A stretch of 64,000 bases of DNA from Acidimicrobiales bacterium (GTDB lineage Bacteria; Actinomycetota; Acidimicrobiia; Acidimicrobiales; Poriferisodalaceae), in assembly GCA_014239555.1 (NCBI GenBank), contig JAAZYR010000007.1, positions 99,352 to 163,351 on the forward strand. Direction: 5' to 3'. The notes below the pieces were generated by a model. The model saw only the letters and a program-made list of their open reading frames with translations, was not told where the DNA came from and did no database searches. Shown here piece by piece: positions 25,652 to 34,550 of the stretch (the first letter of the stretch is position 1; every line of letters begins with the position of its first letter). Position numbers and translations under genes: made by a program.

Positions 25652-26488
25652 ATGCCATTCACTTTTGCCAACGTTGAGGACAGAGCATGTCTGGTCCACG
25701 GTGACAAATTTTACGACCTCAACCGAATCTCTCACGACGCCATCGCAACGGATCCGGTCGACGCCCTTGCTGATATCGACGCTCTTCACGAGATCAACAC
25801 CAATTTGACGAACATTGACCCTGATGGCTCTTTGGCTGAGGTGAAACTCGGCCCGCCCGCGCCCCGACCTCGTAACTCGTTTGGCGTAGGTCTTAACTAC
25901 AAGGATCACGCTGAAGAGTCCAAAATGGACCTACCGGAATCGCCGGTCGTTTTTTCAAAATTCCCATCGTGTATTGCCGGACCGTTTGACGACGTGCATC
26001 TACGGGCCACTCGTGGCGACTACGAAGCCGAACTGGTCGTGGTCATCGGGCGTGTTGCTCGCGATGTGCCTACTGAAGACGCCTGGTCCTTTGTCGCTGG
26101 TTTGACTGTTGGTCAAGACATTTCAGATAGGAAACTCCAGCTTGGAGCCCGGCCGCCTCAATTCGGACTCGGCAAGTCGCGAGACACCTATGGCCCGACT
26201 GGTCCATTGCTAGTCTCGCCAGATTCGTTTCCAGACGCAGACGATTTACATATCACCTGCGCCATCAATGGAGAACCTCGCCAAGACGCAAGAACGAGTG
26301 CTTTGATCTTCGATGTCCCCTTCCTTGTGAGTTACCTATCTGAGGTCATGACCTTGCTACCTGGAGACCTCATCTTTACTGGCACTCCTTCAGGAGTCGG
26401 TATGCCGGACAAACGTTTCTTAGTTGCTGGCGACGTCATCACCACAACCGTGGAGGGAATTGGCACCATGGTTAATACTTGTCGGTGA
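25652..26488 (+). CDS. Fumarylacetoacetate hydrolase-family protein
   Basis: A 278-residue FAH-family protein. The diagnostic fold segments are NSFGVGLNYKDHAEESKMDLPESPVVFSKFPSCIAGPFDDVHL, the metal-site YEAELVVVIGR, VAGLTVGQDISDRKLQ and the C-terminal MTLLPGDLIFTGTPSGVGMPDKRFLVAGDVITTTVEGIGTMVN. The ATG at 25652 has AAGGG before it; a longer frame from 25577 carries a non-homologous extension. The family hydrolyses or isomerises beta-dicarbonyl acids such as acylpyruvates or 2-hydroxyhepta-2,4-dienedioate. It shares a GTGA overlap with the downstream MFS transporter gene, so the two are probably co-translated and the transporter may move a substrate or product of this pathway. Confidence 0.87.
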   Translation: MPFTFANVEDRACLVHGDKFYDLNRISHDAIATDPVDALADIDALHEINTNLTNIDPDGSLAEVKLGPPAPRPRNSFGVGLNYKDHAEESKMDLPESPVVFSKFPSCIAGPFDDVHLRATRGDYEAELVVVIGRVARDVPTEDAWSFVAGLTVGQDISDRKLQLGARPPQFGLGKSRDTYGPTGPLLVSPDSFPDADDLHITCAINGEPRQDARTSALIFDVPFLVSYLSEVMTLLPGDLIFTGTPSGVGMPDKRFLVAGDVITTTVEGIGTMVNTCR

Positions 26489-27879
26489 ACACCTCGCGAC
26501 AATCTTTTCCTACCGCAGTAACGATTCTCATCGCTGGCTGTTTCGCGACGGCTGTGTCCATGGGCGTGCGAGCGACAATGGGCGTCTACCTGGACCCAAT
26601 AACGGAGGGTCTCTCAATAACGACGAGTTCATTTGGGCTCGCAGTTGCACTACAAAACCTTATTTGGGGTTTAGGTCAACCCATAGCCGGCGCCGTTGCT
26701 GATCGTTTCGGAACTGGACGAGTGCTGATTGTTGGCGGCGTGTTGTATGTCGCCGGACTAGCCACTACTGGGCAGGCCGCAGGGACCGGAACGCTCACTT
26801 TGGGGTTAGGTGTCCTGGTTGGTTTAGGTCTGGCTGGACTCAGCTTCAGCGTGATCCTTGCAGCCATTGGACGCAGTGTCCCTGACGAAAAACGATCAAT
26901 GGCCCTCGCTACTGCAAGTGCCTTCGCATCGGTCGGCCAATTTGTTTTGGTTCCCTTGAGTCAGGTTCTGATCGACTTCGTCGGTTGGAGGCAAAGCCTG
27001 ATCTTTGGCATTGTCTTGCTCGTTGCCGCAATGGCGGCTGCCAGCCCCCTGCGCACGCGAGAACGCGCTGCGTCAGATCAAGTTCCGCAACAAGCCCTAG
27101 GTGACGCCCTCCGGACGGCGTTCGGTCACAGAAGCTACGTGTTGCTCTTGTTGGGTTTTTTCGTTTGCGGTTTTCACGTGACTTTCGTGGGTGTTCATTT
27201 ACCGAAATACCTCGAAGATGTCGGCCAAACGGCACGCGTCGCTGCGTTGGCGCTCGCGACCATTGGCCTTTTTAATATTGCGGGCACTATCGGCGTTGGT
27301 TGGCTAGGGGGGCGTTTCAACAACGCGAAGCTGTTGAGCGTCCTTTACGCTGCACGAGCCTTTGTCTTTGCAGCATTTGTGGTTCTGCCCATGAGCCCCC
27401 AAATAGCACTTGGGTCCGCTGCGGTAATGGGACTGGTCTGGTTGTCAACCGTTCCGTTGACCTCGGCCATCGTGCTTAAACAATTCGGCCCTGCACATGC
27501 TGGCAGCCTCTTCGGGTTCGTTTTCTTGAGTCACCAGATCGGCGCATTCATCGGGACTTACGGGGCCGCTTTGGTGCGCGATGCCTACGGTTCGTATGAA
27601 GTTTTTTGGTGGCTGTCTGCCCTATTGGGATTGGTCGCCGCTGTCATTCATTTGTTCATTGATGAAAGTCCCCACGACGCTCCTACTCCCAAAGCAAAAA
27701 ATAGGCCGCTGTCACTGTTGCGACGCCGACCGGCAGTTACGGGTTCACTAGCGACGACGACTTTGATCGTGGTTCTAGCGGGGTGGACTTACTTGAGAAT
27801 TTCCAACAATCCAGATGTCGCATTGGAACAGGCCGCACTCGTTTGCACCTTACATTTACCAGGTGGGCCACTCGGCTAA
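26485..27879 (+). CDS. MFS transporter
   Basis: A major facilitator superfamily transporter of about 464 residues with roughly 12 predicted membrane segments and a conserved loop GAVADRFGTGRVLIVGG near residues 70-86 (MFS motif GxLaDrxGrk). The N-terminus is TAVTILIAGCFATAVSMGVRATMGVYLDPI, as in oxalate/formate- or monocarboxylate-type MFS exporters. The GTG start at 26485 overlaps the FAH-family stop. The C-terminal region after residue 410 (RPAVTGSLATTTLIVVLAGWTYLR) may be an additional membrane segment. The substrate cannot be inferred; an organic anion from the neighbouring FAH pathway is plausible. Convergent with the CaiB gene. Confidence 0.85.
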   Translation: MNTSRQSFPTAVTILIAGCFATAVSMGVRATMGVYLDPITEGLSITTSSFGLAVALQNLIWGLGQPIAGAVADRFGTGRVLIVGGVLYVAGLATTGQAAGTGTLTLGLGVLVGLGLAGLSFSVILAAIGRSVPDEKRSMALATASAFASVGQFVLVPLSQVLIDFVGWRQSLIFGIVLLVAAMAAASPLRTRERAASDQVPQQALGDALRTAFGHRSYVLLLLGFFVCGFHVTFVGVHLPKYLEDVGQTARVAALALATIGLFNIAGTIGVGWLGGRFNNAKLLSVLYAARAFVFAAFVVLPMSPQIALGSAAVMGLVWLSTVPLTSAIVLKQFGPAHAGSLFGFVFLSHQIGAFIGTYGAALVRDAYGSYEVFWWLSALLGLVAAVIHLFIDESPHDAPTPKAKNRPLSLLRRRPAVTGSLATTTLIVVLAGWTYLRISNNPDVALEQAALVCTLHLPGGPLG

Positions 27880-27888
27880 TGCCGCGCC

Positions 27889-29079
27889 TTACCAGGCTCC
27901 TCTCGCTCGAAGGTCTTCGAGTTCTTCCCAGTCGTAGCCGGCCTCGACTAAAACAATTTCGGTCTCTTGGCCCAGTTCGGGCACATCGGTACCAAAACGC
28001 GTCGGCGTATCCGACATCTGAATCGGGCAGCCAACAAAGTTGGTGGTGCCCCAATCAGGATGATCAAATTCGACGATGTACCCGTTTGCGTATGATTGCG
28101 GGTCCGCTGCGACTTGGTCATGGGAGCGAACGGGGGCGAAACGTTGGGCTTCTGTCTCCAGCCGGGCCGCCCATTCATCGGTGGTTCGCTGCGCGAAGAT
28201 AGGTAGAAATTCTTCCCGCATCTCGGCAGCTATCTCTTTCGTTGTGAAGTAGGTATTGAAACGCGGGTGATCAACCCAATCGGGTCGTTCGATGGCGCGG
28301 CACATTCCTTCCCAAAGGTGTTCAGGACAGCCGGCCATAGCGATCGCCCCATCAGAGGTGGGGAATACGCCGTACAGCGCGTGGACCAGAGGGTGGCCGC
28401 CGTTGGATTTGCCTGCCAGTTCCCCTGTGAGAAAATAATGGGTGTACTCGGTTGCCTGCATCCAGATCTGCCCTCCGAGCAAGCTGACATCAACACGTTG
28501 ACCGCGTCCCGTCTTTTCGCGAGCAAACAGCGCGGCCAAAATTCCTGTCTGTAGATTCTGAGATCCGCAATGATCAGCTAAGAGCGAAGCAACGGTGGTG
28601 ACCGCTTCTCCGTCGTTGCCTATTCCCGCCACTACGCCGCCATAGGCTTCGCCGGCAATATCAGCACCTTCGCGAAGCGCATCTGGGCCTGTCGGACCAA
28701 GAAAGCTTCCTGCAGCCCAGATTATTCGCGAGTTCACCGCAGCTAAGTCCTCATACCCCAACCCCCATTCATCCAGAGTGCCTGGTTGAAAATTCGACAA
28801 AACTACATCCGATGTCTCGACAAGTTTCAGAAAGGCTTCTCTCCCACCGTCGCTACGCAAATCCAAAGCCACCGAACGCTTCCCTCGATTGTTTGCGATG
28901 AAGAACGAAGAGGTCCCTACTTCGGGGATTATGCCGACGTGGCGTCCCATGTCTCCGATTTCGGGAAGCTCAACTTTGATTACCTCAGCTCCCAGATCGT
29001 GCAACATCGCGGCCGCTTGAGGGCCTTGAACCAATGTCGATAAATCCAAGACTCGTATACCGTCGAGTGCACCAACCAT
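27889..29079 (-). CDS. CaiB/BaiF-family CoA-transferase
   Basis: A 396-residue type III CoA-transferase. It opens with VGALDGIRVLDLSTLVQGPQAAAMLHDLGAEVIKVELPEIGDMGR, and SFFIANNRGKRSVALDLRSDGGREAFLKLVETSDVVLSNFQPGTLDEWGLGYEDL is the family signature with the acidic residue in the expected region. It should transfer CoA between carboxylic acids without ATP. The start is an ATG at 29079 with GAGG five bases before it. The longer frame to 29193 overlaps the divergent lipid-kinase gene. No acyl-CoA partner gene lies next to it, so the donor and acceptor acids are unknown. Confidence 0.9.
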   Translation of the reverse strand: MVGALDGIRVLDLSTLVQGPQAAAMLHDLGAEVIKVELPEIGDMGRHVGIIPEVGTSSFFIANNRGKRSVALDLRSDGGREAFLKLVETSDVVLSNFQPGTLDEWGLGYEDLAAVNSRIIWAAGSFLGPTGPDALREGADIAGEAYGGVVAGIGNDGEAVTTVASLLADHCGSQNLQTGILAALFAREKTGRGQRVDVSLLGGQIWMQATEYTHYFLTGELAGKSNGGHPLVHALYGVFPTSDGAIAMAGCPEHLWEGMCRAIERPDWVDHPRFNTYFTTKEIAAEMREEFLPIFAQRTTDEWAARLETEAQRFAPVRSHDQVAADPQSYANGYIVEFDHPDWGTTNFVGCPIQMSDTPTRFGTDVPELGQETEIVLVEAGYDWEELEDLRARGAW

Positions 29080-29167
29080 TTCAACCTCGTCTCGAATTGG
29101 GCTTCTGTCTGGCGGGGCACCGTTTGCCTCACCAGTCTCCGTCACCGTAGTCAACCTAAGGAACCAT

Positions 29168-30109
29168 ATGGAACAAGTGCCTTTCGATTCCACAACGTCA
29201 ACCTTGGTACTTGTAAATCCCGCCGCTAATCGTGGACGCGCTCAACGTGTGGGCGAAGTGATCACCAACGTTCTTCTTGACCGTGGAGTTCCTGCCAAAA
29301 AAGTTTTGCCTTCCTCGATTTCCGCAACTCGTGAACTGGTCAAAGAAGCGATAAATCGAGGGGTCCGCGTAGTTGCAGTCGGGGGTGACGGGCTCGTTCA
29401 CCATGTCGTTCAGGAGATCGCCCAAACGTCAGGAACGTTGGGAATTGTTCCCGCAGGAACAGGTAACGACTTTGCTGCAGCGCTGGGACTCCCCACAAGC
29501 GTTCAAGAAATGGCTACCGCCGTAACAGATGCTGCAACTGCTGTCGACGTACTCAAGATGACCGATGGGGAAGGGTCCGTGCGGTACGGCACCACCATTG
29601 CAACAGCCGGTTTTTCGGCAGCAGTCAACGTCCGAGCCGAACGATTGCGATGGCCTCAGGGACCAAGTAAGTACACGGTAGCAACGCTGATGGAGATAAC
29701 TCGTCTTCCGCGCTACCGCGTCGAAATAACGATTGACGGGGCCGAGAGATCATGCACCTGTCTCCTTGTGGCGGTCGCTAACACTGCATTTTTCGGTGGC
29801 GGAATGAAAATTGCGCCGGAGGCAAGTCCGACTTCGGGTTCAGTCGAAGTTGTGCTGATTCATGACACTTCAGCTCTGCATCTTCTCCGTGTTCTTCCGA
29901 AAACATTTTCTGGAGCCCATGTAACGGATCAGGCAGTCGAGATCATTCGCGGTAAAAAAATAGAGATGCAAATGATTCCTGTGAACGGGCATGAATCGTG
30001 CGATTTCCGGTCAGATGGGGAAGCTGTGGGTTCTCTTCCACAAACCATTACGGTGGTGCCCGGAGGATTACAGGTTGCCGGCGTCACAGTTGCGGATGTA
30101 TCGAATTAG
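29168..30109 (+). CDS. Diacylglycerol kinase-like lipid kinase (DgkB/YegS family)
   Basis: A 313-residue soluble lipid kinase. The nucleotide-binding GGDGLVHHV is near residues 72-80 and GTGNDFAAALGLP near 97-109, the two hallmarks of the DAGK catalytic domain. The rest matches the two-domain YegS fold (GMKIAPEASPTSGSVEVVLIH and DGEAVGSLPQTITVVPGG). Actinobacterial members phosphorylate diacylglycerol or prenol lipids, or are annotated as sphingosine/diacylglycerol kinases. It is divergent from CaiB with an 88-nt gap, and a small membrane protein gene follows 21 nt downstream, suggesting a linked membrane role. Confidence 0.9.
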   Translation: MEQVPFDSTTSTLVLVNPAANRGRAQRVGEVITNVLLDRGVPAKKVLPSSISATRELVKEAINRGVRVVAVGGDGLVHHVVQEIAQTSGTLGIVPAGTGNDFAAALGLPTSVQEMATAVTDAATAVDVLKMTDGEGSVRYGTTIATAGFSAAVNVRAERLRWPQGPSKYTVATLMEITRLPRYRVEITIDGAERSCTCLLVAVANTAFFGGGMKIAPEASPTSGSVEVVLIHDTSALHLLRVLPKTFSGAHVTDQAVEIIRGKKIEMQMIPVNGHESCDFRSDGEAVGSLPQTITVVPGGLQVAGVTVADVSN

Positions 30110-30130
30110 TCGTCGAAGGCAACCAACCAG

Positions 30131-30451
30131 ATGAGTAACTCGCTAGCTCCTTTAGCAAACGACGTTGACACACGCGTGTTCAGCACGTCGATGGTGATTT
30201 CCGGCGTTCGATGCGCCCTTACATATGTGATTCTGCCTTTCTTGGCACCCCTGGCTGGGGTCAGCTCGGGAGTGGGGCCCTGGATAGGTCTACCCCTTGG
30301 ACTGGTTGCCATTGCCGCCAACGTTCTGAGCATCCGCCGATTTTGGAGGTCCAACCACCGTTGGAAATGGCCGATGAGCCTAATCAACGGCGCCGTAATC
30401 GGTTTGTTGACCGTCCTTGTCATGATGGATCTTCTCGACGTCTTAGGGTGA
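30131..30451 (+). CDS. Small membrane protein, unknown function
   Basis: A 106-residue hydrophobic protein with two or three predicted transmembrane segments: TSMVISGVRCALTYVILPFLAPLAG, GPWIGLPLGLVAIAANVLSI and MSLINGAVIGLLTVLVMMDLL, joined by a positively charged loop RRFWRSNHRWKWP. The charged ends and the WKWP turn give it the look of an uncharacterised actinobacterial membrane protein. It follows the lipid-kinase gene by 21 nt on the same strand and precedes serA by 108 nt, a stretch without a recognisable gene. I cannot assign a function. Confidence 0.6.
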   Translation: MSNSLAPLANDVDTRVFSTSMVISGVRCALTYVILPFLAPLAGVSSGVGPWIGLPLGLVAIAANVLSIRRFWRSNHRWKWPMSLINGAVIGLLTVLVMMDLLDVLG

Positions 30452-30559
30452 TCGGCGATGTGGTTGTGATACGGGGTCAGCAGTCAGATTGTGGTTGTGG
30501 AATAGTTCGCAGCGGGGACCTCGGGGCAACTTCAGTTCGACAACACCGAGGGAGAGCAC

Positions 30560-31774
30560 GTGCACATTGTCTTTGCTGACGAGATCGACGCCCCCTTTAT
30601 CGAAAGTCTCGAAAACGACGGCCATCGTTGCAACGTATTGCACGTCTCTGCCGCACAGGGTTTAGATCAACTCATCGGAGACGCCGACGTGCTGGTTGTA
30701 CGCAGCACGCCCGTCACACGTTTAACTATCGAAGCTGCCGCTCACTTAGGGCTGATTGTTCGTGCCGGAGCGGGCACCGACACCATTGACACCCAAGCCG
30801 CAAGTGAGAACGGTGTCTATGTCTGCAATGTTCCCGGACAAAACGCAGCCGCTGTTGCAGAATTAACGATGGGCTTGCTCTTAGCAGTCGACCGTAATAT
30901 TCCGGCTTCAACCGCAGACCTGCACAACGGTAAGTGGGCGAAATCTGAATATTCAGCAGCGCGGGGACTCAAAGGACGCACAATGGCGATCCTAGGTCTG
31001 GGAGAGATTGGCCTGGCGGTGGCCGAACGCGCGACTGCGTTCGGCATCAAGGTACGGGCTTTGAGCCGATCGGAACGGGCTTCTGGTCTCTTGGATCGAA
31101 TTAATCGCTTAAACATCGATTTCTTCGATGACGTTAAAACGCTTGTGAATGGTGCTGACATTATTTCGCTTCACCTTCCCCTGACCGATCGAACGCGCAA
31201 CATCGTGGATGATCACTTTCTTAATCAGATGTCGCACGGGGCAATTTTGTTGAATACTGCTAGAGGCGGCCTCATTGATGAAGCCGCTCTTCTCAAAGCG
31301 ATGGAAACCAAAGCGATTCGGGTGGGACTCGACGTGTACGAGGAGGAGCCTTCAACACCGGTGGGGGACTGGGATAGTTCTTTCGTTGAGCATCCAAATA
31401 TTGCAGGTACCCATCACATTGGCGGGTCGACTCAGCAGGCGCGAGAAGCAGTTGCGTCCGGTGTTGTTCGAGTTATCAAAGCCTATGTAGAGGGCCGGAT
31501 GCTGAATTGTGTGAACCTGGCGGACCGTCCGCTCGGGGCGTGCACTCTTAAGGTGACGCACAGAGACGAAGTGGGCGCACTTGCGGCGGTCCTCGCGTGT
31601 CTTCGAGGCGCCGGCATCAACGTGCAACAGATGCAAAATGAAATTTTTGCAGGTATTTCACCGACAGCTGCAGTCGCAACGATTCGCGCTTCAAGGCCTC
31701 CTACAGCCGAAACAGTTACTGACCTACGTCAGTTGAAAAGTGTTATCCGAGTTGAGGTTGCGGAGCAGGCCTGA
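30560..31774 (+). CDS. serA: D-3-phosphoglycerate dehydrogenase
   Basis: A 404-residue D-2-hydroxyacid dehydrogenase. It has the NAD-binding AILGLGEIGLAVAERATAFG near residues 142-161, the catalytic region NTARGGLIDEAALLKAM near 237 and IAGTHHIGGSTQQAREAVASGV near 290 that carries the His/Glu relay. A C-terminal ACT domain is visible (LKVTHRDEVGALAAVLACLRGAGINVQQMQNEIF), so serine feedback control is expected. The start is a GTG at 30560 preceded by GGGAG. Next to the betaine demethylation island it can supply serine or meet the glycine/C1 pathway through serine hydroxymethyltransferase, which is not in the window. Alternative: another ACT-bearing 2-hydroxyacid dehydrogenase. Confidence 0.87.
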   Translation: MHIVFADEIDAPFIESLENDGHRCNVLHVSAAQGLDQLIGDADVLVVRSTPVTRLTIEAAAHLGLIVRAGAGTDTIDTQAASENGVYVCNVPGQNAAAVAELTMGLLLAVDRNIPASTADLHNGKWAKSEYSAARGLKGRTMAILGLGEIGLAVAERATAFGIKVRALSRSERASGLLDRINRLNIDFFDDVKTLVNGADIISLHLPLTDRTRNIVDDHFLNQMSHGAILLNTARGGLIDEAALLKAMETKAIRVGLDVYEEEPSTPVGDWDSSFVEHPNIAGTHHIGGSTQQAREAVASGVVRVIKAYVEGRMLNCVNLADRPLGACTLKVTHRDEVGALAAVLACLRGAGINVQQMQNEIFAGISPTAAVATIRASRPPTAETVTDLRQLKSVIRVEVAEQA

Positions 31775-31789
31775 CCGAAGCAAGTCTGC

Positions 31790-32674
31790 TCAGGACTTCA
31801 GAGACGAAATTGCATCGTTACGCCAAGCCACGGTTGTATCAACTTGGTTAAAGGTAAAGATGTGTAACCCCTGAATGCCTAACCTTTGCAGATCGCCTGC
31901 TAGGGGAGATAGGAGTTTGTTTGGGTTGTATCCGCCCGGCATAACCATTCTCGCAAGAGTCCCTGTGTTCTTTTGCAGGTAGCGCAGCGACGCTCCGACT
32001 CCTAGACGCGCCCCCACTGATAACAGCTTTTTACGTTCAACTGCCCCGGGAATGCCGAGATGCACGGGTATCTCCAACCCAGAATCCCGTTCGCGTTCGA
32101 GCCAATCCCGAATCGTAGCTGGGTCAAAACACATCTGAGTGGCAGCGTGGCTAGCCAATCCCGCGTCTTTCAAAATTTCCTGTTTAGCTCGAAGAACGCT
32201 ACCCAAGACCTTCGTTTCAATAAAAGAATGGCCGTCGGGGTACGCAGTGACGCCAATATGTTCCAGGGTGTGGTCCAGTTCTAGAATTGCCTGAAGAACT
32301 TGGATTGAATCCTCGTATGGACCGTGAGGTGAGGCTGCATCGCCTCCCACCAAAAACAACTCGGTGAGGCCGAGCGCTCTTAGTTCTTTGATCAGGCTCT
32401 CCAACTGCTGGCGGCTTTGAAGCATTCTCGAAGCGAGATGAGGTATTGGACGGAATCCCCTGTCAAGTAGATCCCTCGCAAGCTGCCAGGTGTCCTCTAA
32501 GGATTTATTCGGGGAAGCCGTAACTGAAACCGATGCCCCGGCGGGAAGATGTTGCAATTGTTCCGCGAGGTTCTTGAGCGGGATCACCTCGAAATGCGCA
32601 TTCGATAATAATTGGCGACGTAGGGGAGCGGCAGTCGAACGATCTAAACGCCCGCTGAGGGAAAAGATAGGCAA
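31790..32674 (-). CDS. Methylenetetrahydrofolate reductase-family protein (MetF-like)
   Basis: A 294-residue protein of the MTHFR TIM-barrel family, near the E. coli MetF length. The family barrel is seen in SVTASPNKSLEDTWQLARDLLDRGFRPIPHLASRML, LFLVGGDAASPHGPYEDSIQVLQ, IGVTAYPDGHSFIE, ATQMCFDPATIRDWLERERDSGLEIPVHLGIPGA and a C-terminal GLHIFTFNQVDTTVAWRNDA. It would interconvert 5-methyl-THF and 5,10-methylene-THF using FAD. Beside fhs and the DMGDH gene, and with methyl-THF made by the corrinoid operon, an oxidative (methyl-THF to methylene-THF) direction is plausible but inferred. The start is a TTG 10 nt after the fhs stop, so they form one operon. The family is divergent here, so catalytic direction and cofactor should be tested. 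Confidence 0.8.
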   Translation of the reverse strand: MPIFSLSGRLDRSTAAPLRRQLLSNAHFEVIPLKNLAEQLQHLPAGASVSVTASPNKSLEDTWQLARDLLDRGFRPIPHLASRMLQSRQQLESLIKELRALGLTELFLVGGDAASPHGPYEDSIQVLQAILELDHTLEHIGVTAYPDGHSFIETKVLGSVLRAKQEILKDAGLASHAATQMCFDPATIRDWLERERDSGLEIPVHLGIPGAVERKKLLSVGARLGVGASLRYLQKNTGTLARMVMPGGYNPNKLLSPLAGDLQRLGIQGLHIFTFNQVDTTVAWRNDAISSLKS

Positions 32675-32684
32675 CGTCTACTTC

Positions 32685-34382
32685 CTAACTCAGGCCAACT
32701 ATGTTTCCGTCGGCGTCGATATCGATGCTCTTCGCTGCGGGGTTCTTCCCCAGACCCGGCATTGTTCGCATATCACCACAAATTGGATAAACGAACCCTG
32801 CACCGACGGATGCCCGCACTTCCCGGACCGGGAGTGTCCACCCTGTGGGTGCGCCAACTAACTTCGGGTCCGAGGAAATTGATAAATGGGTCTTTGCAAT
32901 GCATACAGGAAGCTCCCCAAAGCCATTGCGTTCGTATCCGTCAAGTTGTTTGTTCGCCCGTGGGGTAAAGGAGACATCTTTCGCCCCATATACCTTCTGC
33001 GCCACGGTTCTGATTTTGTCTCGAAGGTTCATCTCGTCGGGATAAAGGGGTGAAAAGTGGCTTTCCTCGGCCGCTGCTTCCACCACTGCTTCGGCTAGCT
33101 CACTAGCCCCACGGCCACCCTCTGCGAAATGGGTGCACAGTGCCGACCGTGCACCATGTTCCGCTGCTATTTCGGCAATCGCTTCTAAATCTTTATCGTG
33201 GTCCCCGGGGAAGGTGTTGATTGCTACTACAGGCGTGACGCCATGAATACGCATGTTCTCAAGCTGTTTGCGTAGATTCTCGCCGCCAGCGTGCACCTCA
33301 TCGGGGTTTTCAACAAGGAGGGCCTCAGGGAGTGGTTTGCCAGCAACAATCCTGTGGTTGCCTGAATGTGCCTTCAGGCCACGCACGGTCGCGACCAAGA
33401 CTGCTGCATCGGGAGCCAGTCCGGAATACCGGCACTTGATATTGAAGAACCGTTCGGCACCCATATCTGCCCCAAAACCGGCTTCGGTCAGTAAAAAGTC
33501 GCCGGTCCGTATACCTATCTGGTCTGCCACGATGGACGAATTACCCGTCGCAATATTCCCGAACGGGCCTGTATGAACCAATGCTGGAGTGCCTTCCAGG
33601 GTTTGCATTAAATTCGGTTTAATTGCTTCGCGAAGTATGACGGTCATCGAACCTGCAACTCCGAGATCCTCCGCTGTCACGGGACTGCCGTCTTTCGTAT
33701 AGCCAACAACCACCCGGCCCATTCGCGCCCGCAAATCTTGTAACGAGGTCGCCAAGGCCAAAGCCGCCATGACCTCAGAAGCTGCCGTGATGTCAAAGCC
33801 GCTCTCTCGAGGAATGCCGTCTAGTGAGCCTCCCAAGCCAATAGTGACATTGCGTAGTGCGCGATCATTGATATCCACGACTCTGCGCCACGTGATGTTG
33901 TGGATATCAAGTTTTAGATCGTTGCCGTGATAAAGGTGTGCATCTAGAACAGCGGCACACATGTTGTGCGCAGCGGTGACAGCGTGCATGTCGCCTGTCA
34001 AATGCAGGTTGAAAAGCTCCATCGGAACAACTTGGCTATAACCGCCTCCGGCCGCCCCACCTTTGATGCCAAATGTGGGCCCCATCGAAGGTTGACGGAT
34101 CGCTATCGTGGCGCTTCGACCTATATGTTGAAAGGCCTGTCCTAAACCGACTGTTGTGGTGGTTTTACCCTCTCCAAGTGGCGTTGGTGTTATGGCCGAC
34201 ACAACGACGTATTTCGCGAACGGACGGTCAACCATCGCGGGGATCGCTTCGAGTTGAATCTTTGCCGTTCCCTTTCCATAAAATTCGAGATACTCAAGCG
34301 GTATGCCGGCTTTGGACGCAATCTCTGACAGAGGTAATAATGAAGCGTTATTGGCTATCTCGAGGTCGCTAGGAATCTCCAT
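32685..34382 (-). CDS. fhs: Formate-tetrahydrofolate ligase
   Basis: A 565-residue formyltetrahydrofolate synthetase. The P-loop-like TPTPLGEGKTTTTVGLGQAF near residues 65-84 is the classical Fhs signature, with GPTFGIKGGAAGGGYSQVVPMELFNLHLTGDMHAVTAAHN immediately after. The later TEAGFGADMGAERFFNIKCRYSGL and KTHLSISSDPKLVGAPTGWTLPVREVRASVGAGFVYPICGDMRTMPGL are also diagnostic. It can make 10-formyl-THF from formate and ATP or run in reverse to yield formate and ATP. Downstream of a DMGDH/ETF system, and with a formate dehydrogenase in the same island, the reverse direction fits best. It opens the leftward operon with the MTHFR gene. Confidence 0.96.
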   Translation of the reverse strand: MEIPSDLEIANNASLLPLSEIASKAGIPLEYLEFYGKGTAKIQLEAIPAMVDRPFAKYVVVSAITPTPLGEGKTTTTVGLGQAFQHIGRSATIAIRQPSMGPTFGIKGGAAGGGYSQVVPMELFNLHLTGDMHAVTAAHNMCAAVLDAHLYHGNDLKLDIHNITWRRVVDINDRALRNVTIGLGGSLDGIPRESGFDITAASEVMAALALATSLQDLRARMGRVVVGYTKDGSPVTAEDLGVAGSMTVILREAIKPNLMQTLEGTPALVHTGPFGNIATGNSSIVADQIGIRTGDFLLTEAGFGADMGAERFFNIKCRYSGLAPDAAVLVATVRGLKAHSGNHRIVAGKPLPEALLVENPDEVHAGGENLRKQLENMRIHGVTPVVAINTFPGDHDKDLEAIAEIAAEHGARSALCTHFAEGGRGASELAEAVVEAAAEESHFSPLYPDEMNLRDKIRTVAQKVYGAKDVSFTPRANKQLDGYERNGFGELPVCIAKTHLSISSDPKLVGAPTGWTLPVREVRASVGAGFVYPICGDMRTMPGLGKNPAAKSIDIDADGNIVGLS

Positions 34383-34477
34383 GAGAACCCTTTTCCTTGT
34401 TGAGCCGATTCTGGTCCCTCAGGATGAACGATTCGGACATGGACAGCTTCAAACTCGACAGATATTGTTTCACTCTG

Positions 34478-34490
34478 TGGAACAGTTCCA
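34478..34490. promoter_or_regulatory. Palindromic operator candidate TGGAAC-A-GTTCCA
   Basis: A perfect 6-bp inverted repeat around one A in the 249-nt region between the divergent fhs and DMGDH genes. It lies 96 nt before the fhs start and 142 nt before the DMGDH start. It resembles TGGAAA/TTTCCA-type sites bound by IclR-family regulators, and an IclR-family gene lies 4.5 kb downstream. Related sequences occur before the regulator/fdh pair and before the corrinoid operon. Binding is not shown by sequence alone. Confidence 0.5.
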
Positions 34491-34550
34491 TCATACAGAA
34501 TGCTTGTAAGGGTTCAGACCAGGCACCATGGTGGTAAAGCGAGCCGTATA

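Noticed and set aside
29079..29193. Overlap of the CaiB frame with the divergent lipid-kinase gene
   Set aside because: The family sequence starts at the ATG 29079 with a good RBS; the longer frame is not homologous.
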